The notes below the pieces were generated by a model that saw nothing but the letters and a program-made list of their open reading frames with translations, was not told the origin of the DNA and ran no database searches. Below are positions 22,486 through 31,595 of a DNA stretch of 64,000 bases, in pieces. Numbering within the stretch: position 1 is the stretch's first letter; each line of letters opens with the position of its first letter. The position numbers and the translations under genes are program-made. Origin of the DNA: Pedobacter endophyticus (GTDB taxonomy: Bacteria > Bacteroidota > Bacteroidia > Sphingobacteriales > Sphingobacteriaceae); NCBI RefSeq assembly GCF_015679185.1, contig NZ_CP064939.1, positions 2,046,001 through 2,110,000 on the forward strand. Reading direction: 5' to 3'.

Positions 22486-25335
22486 TTAAAACAAACCCAA
22501 CTGCCCTTTATCGTCAATGTCGATATCATCGGGATTAGTGATTTCAAAATCGACCTTTTTGGCTGGCTTTTCCTCTTCAGCTTTATCTTTTGGTTTTGGC
22601 TCGTCTTTCTTTGCAGCCGCAGGCTTTTCAGTTTCCGTTGGCTTGGCTGTAATTGGCTTCGGTTCCTCAACCTTTTTCACCTCGGCAACTGGCTCGGTTT
22701 TAGCATCTGGTTTTGGCGCTTCAGCAACTGGATTATCCTTTACTTTTGCAGGCTTTTCGTCAACCGCAGGTGTTTCCACAGCAGTTTCTTCGTTCGGCGC
22801 TTCGCTTTCGTTTTCATCAACTTCTTCTTCGTCTCCACTTTCCGGTTCTTCTAAAACCACTTTCTGCACGTCGTGCGGCGACAAACGATTACCGTTTGCT
22901 TTTAGGCCTTTCACATCAATCATTTCAGCAAGGACCAAATCCAACGTTTCCGGAATTTGCGTTTTGCCTTTTAATACGTCGACAATAATTTTAGCTTCGG
23001 GATGAGCGGTTACAAACAAAAGCTTAGATTTCGGTTCTTCGCTAATAAAAACGGTTTTCTTGCCATTGCTTTGTAATTCAAACATGAAACGCTTTATGTA
23101 GTAATTCTGTGCTTTCCCATCGAAGTGAACCGCAGCGAAAACCTTTTCGGGATCGAATTTTTGAATCAAAATCAATCCGTCCTCGAAGTGATTGGTTAAA
23201 TCGAACGAACTCAACTCGTAATACCCATCCTTATGAACCAGCAAAATCCGATCATCGCCATCAAATTCGCCAAGGTATTTCCCTCTGCCATCCACATTTA
23301 AGCGTTTCAACAAATCATCATACCAAATTTTAAGTCCCGATAACGTTGATACGCCCTTACTTTTTAGGGTAATCTTTTTGACCGGATATTTCGAGATGAT
23401 ATTTCCCTGCGATCCACGCCCCTTAATCGCAATCTCCGCAAAATCCTGGTCGAACTGGAGTTTACGCAGTTTAGAGTGTGGCTTCAGGGCAACGTTTACA
23501 ACCTCAGCCTCGCCATTCGGATTTGCGGTAAAGTACAACACCTTCGAGCCTTTGGTGCCCTTGGTCAAGTCGTACTCCTTATCGCGGGTTACACCAACAA
23601 CAGCAAAACGTTTAATGTACGATGTTCCCGAGGCTCCATCCTTATAAATCATATTGTAAATTGTACGCTCATCATTTTTCTTGAAAACCTGAGCATGGAT
23701 AATTCCTTTGCCAACAAATGTTTTATCGGCAACCTTGGTGATGATACACTTCCCATCCTCGCGGAACACAATTACCTCGTCAATATCCGAGCAATCGGCA
23801 ACAAATTCATCCTTTCGTAAGCCACTTCCAATAAAACCATCTTCGCGGTTCATGTACAACTTCACGTTTGCCAATGCTACTTTCGATGCCTCAACCTTGT
23901 CGAAAAGTCTTATTTCAGTTTTGCGTTCCCTGCCTTTGCCATATTTATCCTTTAGTTTTTGAAACCAGGCAATTGCGTAATCGGTAAGGTGTTTCAGGTG
24001 ATTTTTAACCACTTTAATCTCATCTTCCAGATTTTTCATTTGCTCATCGGCCTTTTTCACATCAAAACGGGTGATGCTGCTCATCGGTTTATCAATCAGC
24101 TTTTTGAAATCCTCGGGCGCTATTTCACGATAGAGCGACGGCTTAAACGGCTCAAACAACAAATGTAAAACTTCAACAACGGTATCGAAATTGGCCGAGT
24201 TCTCGTATTCAGGATTTTTGTACATCCCTTCCTGAATAAATATTTTAAGTAGCGAACTGAAGAAAATCTTCTCCTGCAACTCGTGCAAACGAATCTCCAG
24301 TTCCTTTTTTAATAAACTTTTGGTGTGTTTTGTATTTTCAATCAGGATATCATTGACGCTCAAAAAGTGCGGTTTGTCGCCCTGAATAATACACGTGTTC
24401 GGCGAAATAGAAACTTCGCAGGCGGTAAATGCGTAAAGTGCGTCAATGGTTACATCGGGCGAAATTCCCGGGGCCAGATGCACAATAATTTCCACATTTG
24501 CGGCGGTACTGTCTTCAATTTTTTTGATTTTGATCTTGCCCTTATCATTGGCAGCCAAAATACTATCTATAACCGAACTGGTTGTGGTGCTGTAAGGAAC
24601 CTCAGTTATCACCAGCGTTTTCTTGTCTTTTTCGGTGATTTTTGCCCGAACGCGAATCTTTCCGCCACGTTGTCCTTCGTTATAATTCGAAAAATCGGCT
24701 GCACCGCCGGTAAAAAAATCGGGCAGAATATTCGGACGAACGCCTTTCAGCGCTTCAATTGAAGCATCGAGAAGCTCTATAAAGTTGTGCGGCATTACTT
24801 TGGTGGCCAAACCAACGGCAATACCCTCCGCCCCCTGCGCCAATAACAGCGGGAATTTAACAGGTAAGGTGATTGGCTCGTTATTACGTCCATCATAACT
24901 CAGTTGCCATTCGGTGGTATCAGGGTTGAAAACAACCTCGTTGGCAAACTTCGACAAACGAGCTTCAATGTAACGGGGAGCCGCAGCGCTATCGCCCGTA
25001 ATCGGATCGCCCCAGTTACCCTGCATATCAATAAGCAGGTCTTTCTGACCAATTTGAATCATGGCATCGCCAATAGAAGCATCTCCGTGCGGGTGATACT
25101 TCATGGTATTACCAATAACGTTTGCCGCTTTGTTGAAACGCCCATCATCCATTTCCTTAAGCGAATGCATAATACGCCGTTGAACGGGCTTTAAACCATC
25201 GTGAATATGCGGAACAGCACGATCCAGAATTACATAAGACGCATAATCGAGGAACCAGTTTTCGTAGAGACCGTTAATTGGGGTTACCGTATGCTTGTGT
25301 TCTTCGTTTAAGTTTTGGTCTAATTCTTCACTCAT
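22486..25335 (-). CDS. parC: DNA topoisomerase IV subunit A
   Basis: The 949-residue breakage-reunion subunit of a type IIA topoisomerase, which decatenates and relaxes DNA. The catalytic tyrosine is Tyr122 in AAAPRYIEARLS. The quinolone region (YHPHGDASIGDAMI) and GDGRNNEPI-type contacts are clear. The C-terminal part carries beta-propeller-like repeats and then a low-complexity acidic, Pro/Lys/Glu-rich tail of about 150 residues (from roughly 790), which is typical of Bacteroidetes ParC rather than GyrA; a canonical GyrA box is not seen. The partner parE is not in the window. Long antisense frames over the tail are compositional artefacts. Confidence 0.93.
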   Translation of the reverse strand: MSEELDQNLNEEHKHTVTPINGLYENWFLDYASYVILDRAVPHIHDGLKPVQRRIMHSLKEMDDGRFNKAANVIGNTMKYHPHGDASIGDAMIQIGQKDLLIDMQGNWGDPITGDSAAAPRYIEARLSKFANEVVFNPDTTEWQLSYDGRNNEPITLPVKFPLLLAQGAEGIAVGLATKVMPHNFIELLDASIEALKGVRPNILPDFFTGGAADFSNYNEGQRGGKIRVRAKITEKDKKTLVITEVPYSTTTSSVIDSILAANDKGKIKIKKIEDSTAANVEIIVHLAPGISPDVTIDALYAFTACEVSISPNTCIIQGDKPHFLSVNDILIENTKHTKSLLKKELEIRLHELQEKIFFSSLLKIFIQEGMYKNPEYENSANFDTVVEVLHLLFEPFKPSLYREIAPEDFKKLIDKPMSSITRFDVKKADEQMKNLEDEIKVVKNHLKHLTDYAIAWFQKLKDKYGKGRERKTEIRLFDKVEASKVALANVKLYMNREDGFIGSGLRKDEFVADCSDIDEVIVFREDGKCIITKVADKTFVGKGIIHAQVFKKNDERTIYNMIYKDGASGTSYIKRFAVVGVTRDKEYDLTKGTKGSKVLYFTANPNGEAEVVNVALKPHSKLRKLQFDQDFAEIAIKGRGSQGNIISKYPVKKITLKSKGVSTLSGLKIWYDDLLKRLNVDGRGKYLGEFDGDDRILLVHKDGYYELSSFDLTNHFEDGLILIQKFDPEKVFAAVHFDGKAQNYYIKRFMFELQSNGKKTVFISEEPKSKLLFVTAHPEAKIIVDVLKGKTQIPETLDLVLAEMIDVKGLKANGNRLSPHDVQKVVLEEPESGDEEEVDENESEAPNEETAVETPAVDEKPAKVKDNPVAEAPKPDAKTEPVAEVKKVEEPKPITAKPTETEKPAAAKKDEPKPKDKAEEEKPAKKVDFEITNPDDIDIDDKGQLGLF

Positions 25336-25691
25336 CTATTTACAAAAATTGGCAGCCGTAAATATAATAAAAATGATTCCACTGTTCGAAAACAGGTTAT
25401 TCACATTTGATGACGTCATTGCCAATATCGTCAGTAAAATGCTGCAGTCTTTGATGAATGCTGTCATGCTGAGGCACGAAGCATCCCTTCCATGCTACCA
25501 CCACGACTTTATTTAGCCATACCACTATTTGGGCTTGTGCTTTTTTGAAGCCAATATTCTATCGCTTAAAGATTTACTACGTAGCTGCTTGGCGGTCTTC
25601 ACTGCGTAGTAATAAAAAATCCCCATTTGACTTTTCATCAAACAGGGATTTTGTGAGTTAGCTTCAACCATATTGGCTGCGCTTGTAACTC
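25336..25691. other. Gene-free gap; dispersed repeat and terminator
   Basis: The gap contains a short dispersed word, gtcatgctgaggcacgaagc (25463-25482), also seen in variants near 22205 and 38970, and the terminator at 25615-25652. No ORF is convincing. Confidence 0.5.
25615..25652 (-). terminator. Terminator of the peptide-export operon
   Basis: On the minus strand AAAATCCCTGTTTGA pairs with TCAAATGGGGATTTT (two imperfect pairs) around a 7-base loop and is followed by a T-rich run. It lies 40 bp after the stop of the last small ORF, so the exporter operon probably ends here. Confidence 0.75.
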
Positions 25692-25883
25692 TTATAGCAA
25701 ACCATACAAACCGTTTGCGTAGGTACGCAATGATGAGGAAACCGTCCTCATTTTTTCCGGTGATGGGCCTTTAACCTTATAGGCTTCTGGATGTAGCGCC
25801 AAAGGTTGTTGATTTGTTTCTTCCTGAGCATTCTTGTTGCTCAACGTAGCATTCTCTTCTTCACTTATTTTTAATGGTGCCAT
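25692..25883 (-). CDS. Small protein at the end of the peptide-export operon, unknown
   Basis: A 63-residue polar protein beginning MAPLKISEEENATLSNKN and ending SSSLRTYANGLYGLL. It has no cysteine, no signal peptide, no membrane helix and no GG cleavage motif. An extended frame would begin at 25934, but the ATG at 25881-25883 removes a hydrophobic stretch of doubtful meaning. It lies 95 bp after the HlyD gene and before the operon terminator. Position suggests an immunity, chaperone or second substrate role; nothing in the sequence decides this. Confidence 0.55.
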   Translation of the reverse strand: MAPLKISEEENATLSNKNAQEETNQQPLALHPEAYKVKGPSPEKMRTVSSSLRTYANGLYGLL

Positions 25884-25978
25884 GAGTAAATATTTATATA
25901 CAATAAACAGCGTAGAAACCGTTTTGTTTGGCATGAAACAAGGAAAAAGCTATATTTCTTTAGATTTTTAATTGAAAA

Positions 25979-27262
25979 TTACTGACTGTAAAGCATCTTG
26001 GTCATGTTTCTGAAAAACCTTTGCAGTAAAGAACTTTCCTCGGTGATAATCTCAGCATCCGCCTGCATCCCATTTTTGAGTACTATTTTTCTGTTCGAAT
26101 CTTTGTTCTCAAATTCCTCAAAGCTTACCTTCGCGATAAATACACTGTCGCGATAGGCTACATCAGATATGTAGGTCAGCTTTCCCCTAATCATACCGTA
26201 TTGCTCAAATGGATAACTCCTCAGTTTCACTAATGTACGCTCACCCAATTTAACCTTGCCCATATTGTATTGAGGAATCTGTATTTCGCCGAAAAAATCG
26301 GCATTGCCGGGGTTCACAATAAAGACTTCTTGACCTGCGGTAACGTTCTGATTTTCTTGGATAATGCCAGCGAACGTCAACTTGCCTCCCACGGGTGCTA
26401 TCAAAATATATTGCATGATCCAGTTATCGCTTTCGTTGATGGCTTGGTTGAGGGCTTGCACAAACTTCGATTGCTCCTCGGCAATGGTATGCTTCAAATC
26501 AAGCAATTCCTTTTCCTTTGCCGAGTAATTGCTCGCATTGTTCAACAAAGCGGTTTCGGATTGCTGTAACGGGTACTTTGCTGCCAAATATTTATTCTCT
26601 TGTTGTGCAAACTCACTTCTGGATATTACCTTGTTCTTATATAGTTTTTGATAAGCCTTGTATTCGGCTTCTTGATTGGCATATTCCAGTTTCTGAGTTT
26701 TTTGTTGCTTGATTATCTGATTTTTTAACGCGATAATATCCTTTAGATCCTTCTCCAAAAAGGCCATTCGATTTAAATAGTAGCCATTATTTTGAGTAGA
26801 TTGGTACCGCAAATATTGCTGATAAAAATTTTGATAGGCAGCTTGCAGTTCCCCCAAATTTAGCCCTGTTGGCAGGTCAGAAAACTTGTTTGTGTTGTTC
26901 AATAGGTTCTCTTGAAAGACTTTCAAGTGCTTGTTAATATGCAGAACATCATCTGGATTAGCCGTAGTTTCGAAGTAAGCCAAGGGTTGGCTCTGTTTAA
27001 CGGTCTCTCCGTTTTTCACCAAAAGAGCAGTTAGTTTGCCGTTCTGTTTAGCAAGCACAGTTTTTGGAGAGTTTAGGCTATTGACCTTGAGGCTGGTTTT
27101 TACCACATCGGGATATTCAATAAATGCTGAAAGTAGTATTATACTAATTAATATCACAAAAATTAATGTAATGCCCCAGCGTAGAATCCACGATGGGACG
27201 GCGGTTATAATCTCGTGAACTTCTTCACTATTTTGATATATGGTTTCCTGTTCTATTGGCAT
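25979..27262 (-). CDS. HlyD-family periplasmic adaptor of the peptide exporter
   Basis: A 427-residue membrane-fusion protein. A single N-terminal membrane helix (about residues 28-48, WGITLIFVILISIILLSAFI) is followed by a lipoyl-like half (KTVLAKQNGKLTALLVKNGE), a long coiled-coil hairpin (residues about 150-270, rich in Lys, Gln, Glu, Leu) and the second lipoyl and beta-barrel half (LIAPVGGKLTFAGIIQENQN). It would link the C39 exporter in the inner membrane to an outer-membrane channel such as TolC; no TolC gene is in the window. It starts 89 bp after the exporter gene ends. Confidence 0.92.
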   Translation of the reverse strand: MPIEQETIYQNSEEVHEIITAVPSWILRWGITLIFVILISIILLSAFIEYPDVVKTSLKVNSLNSPKTVLAKQNGKLTALLVKNGETVKQSQPLAYFETTANPDDVLHINKHLKVFQENLLNNTNKFSDLPTGLNLGELQAAYQNFYQQYLRYQSTQNNGYYLNRMAFLEKDLKDIIALKNQIIKQQKTQKLEYANQEAEYKAYQKLYKNKVISRSEFAQQENKYLAAKYPLQQSETALLNNASNYSAKEKELLDLKHTIAEEQSKFVQALNQAINESDNWIMQYILIAPVGGKLTFAGIIQENQNVTAGQEVFIVNPGNADFFGEIQIPQYNMGKVKLGERTLVKLRSYPFEQYGMIRGKLTYISDVAYRDSVFIAKVSFEEFENKDSNRKIVLKNGMQADAEIITEESSLLQRFFRNMTKMLYSQ

Positions 27263-27351
27263 ATTTTAAATATTTTTATCAGCACTTGTTCCCTCCTAAC
27301 CTTTGAATCACGGCTTTAGTCTATTCGCTTGAGTCTTTTTTGCCTTTCGGA

Positions 27352-29556
27352 TTAATCCCCAAGCTCTAGTTGGTTTTTAACCAAATTATAATATTCTCCC
27401 TTGGCTCTTGTAAGCTCGGCATGCGTTCCCTGCTCTGTAATTACGCCTTTATCGAGTACGATGATGTTATCAGCATTTTTTACTGTACTGAGTCGATGTG
27501 CCACAACTACCACCGTTTTTCCCTTAAAAAAGCTTTCGAGGTTTTCCATAATGATCGATTCGTTATTGGCATCAAGTGAGTTGGTGGCTTCATCAAAAAA
27601 GATGTATTCAGGGCTTTTATAAACTGCCCTTGCAATCAAGATGCGTTGCTTTTGTCCTGCACTTATTCCATTTCCCTCAGCTCCAATCTTAGTATGCAGC
27701 CCCAATGGTAGGTCTTCGATCAAATCGCCGATGTTGGCCATCTTTACGGCATGCTTCAATTTTTCCATGTCGGGGTACTCATCGCCCACGGCAATGTTCT
27801 TGGCAATGCTATCCGAGAATATAAAACCATCTTGCATTACGATGCCGCATTGCCCACGCCAAAAACGGTAGCCAATCTGATCTATATGAGTCGATCCGAC
27901 CTTAATTTCTCCTTTTTGCGGAATGTAAAAACGGAGTAACAGCTTTAAGATGGTAGTTTTTCCGCTGCCACTCATACCCACAATAGCTGTGGTTTTGCCC
28001 TCTGGAATAGCTAGGTCTATTCCCTTTAGGACAGGCTCGTTTCCTGCACCGGGATAAGTAAAAGTTAAATTGTTTAGCGAAATGTCTTTGCTTGACGGCA
28101 ATTCTCTCAAAAACATCTTATCTGAAGGTTCTTCATCGTCAAGCTGATGGATCTCGTTTAGGCGCTCCAAACTTATCTTGGCATCTTGTAGCGATTGAAT
28201 AAAGCCCAGCAATTGCTCAATTGGACTGTTTACCTGGCCTACAATATACTGAATGGCCATCATCCCTCCCAAGGTCAGATTGCCGTCTATTACTGATTTG
28301 GCCACTAAGAAAGTAATGAGGATATTTTTACCCTCATTGATAAAGAATGCTCCACTTTGCTGTAGTTGTCCTAATGATAAACTTTTAATACTGAATTTAA
28401 ATAGTCCAGCCTGCAAACGTTCCCACTCCCAACGTTTTTGCTGCTCACAGTTGTTAAGCTTAATCTCCTGCATACCACCTATTAACTGTACAATAGCACT
28501 CTGGTTCTTGGAAGACAAATCAAACCTTTTAAAGTCTAAATCCCTTCTCTTTTTGAGGAAAGCAATTACCCAAAGCGAATAAAGCACACTAGCTACCAAG
28601 AAGATGAAAAAAACGCTTAAATTATAATACGCCAAAACACCTGCAAAAAGAACCAGATTAAACATCGAGAAGATAATATTCAATGTAGAGCCCGTCAAAA
28701 AGCTCTGGATCCTGCCCTGATCGCTCATCCGCTGCATAATATCTCCCGTCATCTTGGTATCGAAGAAGCTCATGGGCAGTTTCATCATCTTGATTAGGAA
28801 ATCGGTCAAGATTGAAATGTTTATCCGGGTGCTGATGTGCAGCAAGATCCATGAACGAATGAAGTCTACGCTCATCCTGCCCAGAAATAACATGCTTTGT
28901 GCAATAAGAATGATGTAGATAAAATTTAGGTTTCGGGTATTGATCCCGATATCCACGATGGATTGGGTAAGAAAGGGAACAATTAGTTGAAGCAGACTGC
29001 CCACACCCAGTCCCGCAAACAACTGGATCACCAATCGCTTGTATTGATAAAGATAACGTAACAAGTAGCTCCAGTTTAGCCCATCGCCCTTATCGCCATC
29101 CTGTGCATATAATTCTGGCGTTGGCGAAAGTGTAAGTACAATGCCTTTACTTTCGCCGTTTTGATGCGTACTTAACCAGCCTTTTATAAATTTGTCGTGT
29201 GTGTATGTGATTAAGCCTTTGGCAGGATCTGCAATATAAAAAATCCTCCCCTTTGGGGAGGATTTAGGAGGGACCTTGTAAAGCACTACAAAGTGGTTCT
29301 GGTTCCAATGCAGAATCATCGGGAGTTCCATTTCTGATAATTCCCTCAGAGTCACCTTACTACCGATGGTTCTAAAACCTATCTTTTCTGCGGCTTCGCT
29401 GATGCCCAATAAGGAAACGCCCTCACGGTTTATGCCTGAAATTTCCCTTAACCGTTGTAAAGTGAAATTTTTGCCATAATGTTTTGCGACCATGCGTAAG
29501 CACGTAGGGCCGCAGTCCATTTGATCGGGTTGTTTGTAAAAGGTGAATTTTTTCAA
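27352..29556 (-). CDS. C39-peptidase-containing ABC exporter (PCAT/bacteriocin type)
   Basis: A 734-residue exporter that cleaves double-glycine leaders and exports the core peptide. Residues 1 to about 130 are a C39 peptidase with Cys15 in QMDCGPTCL, His88 in NQNHFVVLYKV and Asp110 in IADPAKG. Membrane helices span about 165-450. The ATPase follows, with Walker A VGMSGSGKTT, the signature-like GISAGQKQR and Walker B YIFFDEATNSLD. His and Asp are 22 residues apart rather than the 16 of ComA, because PPKSSPKGR (about 96-104) is inserted; the DNA for it is a perfect palindrome (29241-29265). The likely substrate is the Cys-rich peptide at 31263-31454. Confidence 0.95.
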   Translation of the reverse strand: MKKFTFYKQPDQMDCGPTCLRMVAKHYGKNFTLQRLREISGINREGVSLLGISEAAEKIGFRTIGSKVTLRELSEMELPMILHWNQNHFVVLYKVPPKSSPKGRIFYIADPAKGLITYTHDKFIKGWLSTHQNGESKGIVLTLSPTPELYAQDGDKGDGLNWSYLLRYLYQYKRLVIQLFAGLGVGSLLQLIVPFLTQSIVDIGINTRNLNFIYIILIAQSMLFLGRMSVDFIRSWILLHISTRINISILTDFLIKMMKLPMSFFDTKMTGDIMQRMSDQGRIQSFLTGSTLNIIFSMFNLVLFAGVLAYYNLSVFFIFLVASVLYSLWVIAFLKKRRDLDFKRFDLSSKNQSAIVQLIGGMQEIKLNNCEQQKRWEWERLQAGLFKFSIKSLSLGQLQQSGAFFINEGKNILITFLVAKSVIDGNLTLGGMMAIQYIVGQVNSPIEQLLGFIQSLQDAKISLERLNEIHQLDDEEPSDKMFLRELPSSKDISLNNLTFTYPGAGNEPVLKGIDLAIPEGKTTAIVGMSGSGKTTILKLLLRFYIPQKGEIKVGSTHIDQIGYRFWRGQCGIVMQDGFIFSDSIAKNIAVGDEYPDMEKLKHAVKMANIGDLIEDLPLGLHTKIGAEGNGISAGQKQRILIARAVYKSPEYIFFDEATNSLDANNESIIMENLESFFKGKTVVVVAHRLSTVKNADNIIVLDKGVITEQGTHAELTRAKGEYYNLVKNQLELGD
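29241..29265. repeat. Perfect palindrome inside the C39 peptidase coding region
   Basis: aaatcctcccc and ggggaggattt form 11-bp perfect arms around ttt. The element is in frame and encodes part of the extra residues between the catalytic His and Asp. The sequence resembles a TCCTCCCC hairpin common between genes in Flavobacteria and Sphingobacteria. Confidence 0.8.
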
Positions 29557-29645
29557 TTTTAAATTAGAAGGGGCATATCAAGTTGTACTCGATATTTATA
29601 AAATTTATGTGAAATTGTTGATAGACCAAATCATTGTTAAGGTGA

Positions 29646-30926
29646 TTATGGCAATTTCATTGATTCCAATTCCTTTTCATATTGTGGATTAGAACCGCCA
29701 CTCAACTTGATAGCTTTTTCCATAGCTTTTATTGCTTCTTGTTTTTTACCCACTTTAAAAAGAAGGTTACTATACGTATTTACAAACCATGGCTTCTCAG
29801 TAGTCTCGGTTTCAAGCACCTTTTTTGACCATTCAAGCGCTACTGGGAAATATAATGGTTCTTCACAGAATAGCAATATTGTTCGTCCATAACTATTCAG
29901 CTTGTTTAAATCCAGATTTATTCCAGATATTTTAAGGTAATCGTTCACCGCCTCACTGTAACCATTCCAATCTCTTTCCCACTGATAATACATTATTTTT
30001 GATTCATTTAGAATCTCATTTGCATATTTTGGATATTTCCGCTTTAAATCTGCATCGATGCTTTTCCAATCTACATTTTTATTATTCTCTCCTTGATATT
30101 CATAGAAGCCTACACCAAATATCTTTTTGGTACCATTTTTCTTTAGCAACGGAAATACCTCCTCTTCAAACCAAATAGCTTTAATTAATTCTTTAGCTGT
30201 TCCCTGCCCCATAACAGAATCAACAAGAGAAGCATTATTTATAAGTATTGGATAACCTATATCTGTTGTTTTAACTGTAGATCGCGTAATGAGTTTAATA
30301 TTGTTTGGTGATAATAAATTTTCCTGTTTTGACAAATAAAGATTGGAATATTTCATCACTTGTACATAATCCCGGTTGATCTGAGCGGAATTAATCAGTG
30401 ACAAAAGAAAGGAGGTGTCTTGTTTTCCGTTTTCAAATTGACGTTTTAAAGTTGCATATTGCGTTTGTGGATTAAGTGCTTTTTTTGCGCTAGCTATGAA
30501 TTCTTTAACATTAAAATTTGCAGAAATAGAGTGAACCAATTCTCCATTAGTATTAAAAAAAAGATAGGTAGGATAGCTATTGATACTATAGGTCTTTCTT
30601 AAATAGTCAACATCCTTGTACCATCCCTTAATATATTTGTTGTCTTTTTTATTCTTATCAAACTGAACTGAAACATTAATAAAATTTTTATTGAAAAAGG
30701 CACCTGCTTCTTTTTTTGCTAAAACCTTTACAGCCATCTCTCTACAGGGAATGCACCAGGTTGTGTAGGCATCAAGGAAAATTATTTTATTTTCTTTTTT
30801 TGATTTCTCTTTAACAGCATTCCAACTGGGCATACTTTCAAACTTGACGCCCATACTCTGTGCAAAGACAGTTTTTTGAAAGTTTAAAAGAAAAATAAAT
30901 ATAATGGTGATTACTGAAAATTTCAT
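29646..30926 (-). CDS. Secreted thioredoxin-like protein with C-terminal TPR-like helices
   Basis: A 426-residue periplasmic protein with a signal peptide (residues 1-22, cleaved near VFA-Q). The thioredoxin domain carries the redox motif CIPC (Cys58, Cys61) in AYTTWCIPCREM and the cis-proline region NSYPTYLFFN. From about residue 150 it is helical, and the end (YSNLLFKVGKKQEAIKAMEK) reads like a tetratricopeptide repeat. It lies between the Cys-rich peptide and its exporter, so it could reduce or isomerise disulfides during peptide maturation. A general stress role cannot be excluded. Confidence 0.87.
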   Translation of the reverse strand: MKFSVITIIFIFLLNFQKTVFAQSMGVKFESMPSWNAVKEKSKKENKIIFLDAYTTWCIPCREMAVKVLAKKEAGAFFNKNFINVSVQFDKNKKDNKYIKGWYKDVDYLRKTYSINSYPTYLFFNTNGELVHSISANFNVKEFIASAKKALNPQTQYATLKRQFENGKQDTSFLLSLINSAQINRDYVQVMKYSNLYLSKQENLLSPNNIKLITRSTVKTTDIGYPILINNASLVDSVMGQGTAKELIKAIWFEEEVFPLLKKNGTKKIFGVGFYEYQGENNKNVDWKSIDADLKRKYPKYANEILNESKIMYYQWERDWNGYSEAVNDYLKISGINLDLNKLNSYGRTILLFCEEPLYFPVALEWSKKVLETETTEKPWFVNTYSNLLFKVGKKQEAIKAMEKAIKLSGGSNPQYEKELESMKLP

Positions 30927-31262
30927 ATCTAAATTTAGTTATGTTTTAATAAACATTTATGTTTTCGAGCGATAGATTTTTTTTGGAGACATTTTACCAT
31001 AGCACCTTAAGGAACAGTGGGACTATTTAATACCTGTAACATTCGCCGCGAGGACATTTATTAGGTATCTATAAGCGATAATTATAACATGTTAGCATTT
31101 AGATTGTCAGCAAAAGTGTCATTTTTTTATTTTCGATCCTACTAGTAAGACTCATTTCCTTCATTTTCGCTATTGATAGATAATTTTTTTAAGGAAAACA
31201 TCAGTTGAATTCAAACTAAAATACATACTGATGGAATCAGTTTGAAACCACCAGTATTTTAA
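30927..31262. other. Gap after the Cys-rich peptide gene; hairpin only
   Basis: No further peptide gene was found in the minus-strand frames; only very short frames (for example 21 codons) exist, without a GG leader. The hairpin at 31225-31257 follows the peptide stop, and the thioredoxin gene's own leader occupies the rest. Confidence 0.5.
31225..31257 (-). promoter_or_regulatory. Hairpin directly after the peptide gene
   Basis: ATACTGGTGG pairs with CCATCAGTAT (one G-U) around a 13-base loop, 5 bp after the stop of the Cys-rich peptide. The following sequence (GTATTTTAG) is only weakly T-rich, so it may be a partial terminator or an RNA stabiliser that raises peptide expression over the downstream genes. 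Confidence 0.55.
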
Positions 31263-31454
31263 TTAGCACAGCACTACGCTACCTTGAGAACACGTAGGGT
31301 TAGTGCCAGTGACACAATCGCTGCAAACTATTTCTTTACCGTCCGAGCCTACTGAATAGCCGTTTGGGCAACACTTATAACTTTTCGGCTTTTCAGCTAC
31401 ACCACCGATAATGTTTTTCATTTCGGCTCTGTTTAAAAGATTAGCTTTTTTCAT
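31263..31454 (-). CDS. Cysteine-rich double-glycine-leader peptide precursor
   Basis: A 63-residue precursor. The leader (residues 1-18) is MKKANLLNRAEMKNIIGG, a typical Bacteroidetes GG leader with the L..R.EMK.I.GG pattern. Cleavage after Gly18 would free a 45-residue core with six cysteines (28, 29, 44, 47, 55, 63), the last being the C-terminal residue, allowing three disulfides. The core is hydrophilic with Gly, Ser, Pro and Asn turns. Upstream lies the VKOR-thioredoxin fusion and downstream the thioredoxin, C39 exporter and HlyD genes. Product activity (antimicrobial, signal or other) is not known. No modification enzyme of the lanthipeptide, radical-SAM or ATP-grasp type is nearby, which favours disulfides as the only modification. 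Confidence 0.9.
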   Translation of the reverse strand: MKKANLLNRAEMKNIIGGVAEKPKSYKCCPNGYSVGSDGKEIVCSDCVTGTNPTCSQGSVVLC

Positions 31455-31595
31455 TTTTTTAATTTTAAAGTAAATAAAATTTATATTATTCTTTCACGCA
31501 AGAACAATTTAAGCGATGACAGTAACGCTGCCATTCGTTTTAGGGCACCTGTTTGCAACCAGCAGCCCCAGTCTTCCAGAAAGGTCTTTAAAGTA

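Noticed and set aside
22517..23005. Long plus-strand frame of 162 codons opposite the topoisomerase tail
   Set aside because: It is antisense to the repetitive Lys/Glu/Pro-rich tail of parC, has low-complexity Ser/Phe composition, and lacks any start context or family resemblance.
31080..31180. 21-codon minus-strand ORF after the Cys-rich peptide
   Set aside because: It has no GG leader, no cysteine and no membrane helix; likely chance.
31500..31595. In-frame continuation of 28 codons after the VKOR-fusion stop, ending PKTNGSVTVIA
   Set aside because: There is no start codon or leader, and no reason to expect read-through; it was considered as a degraded second precursor but is not supportable.
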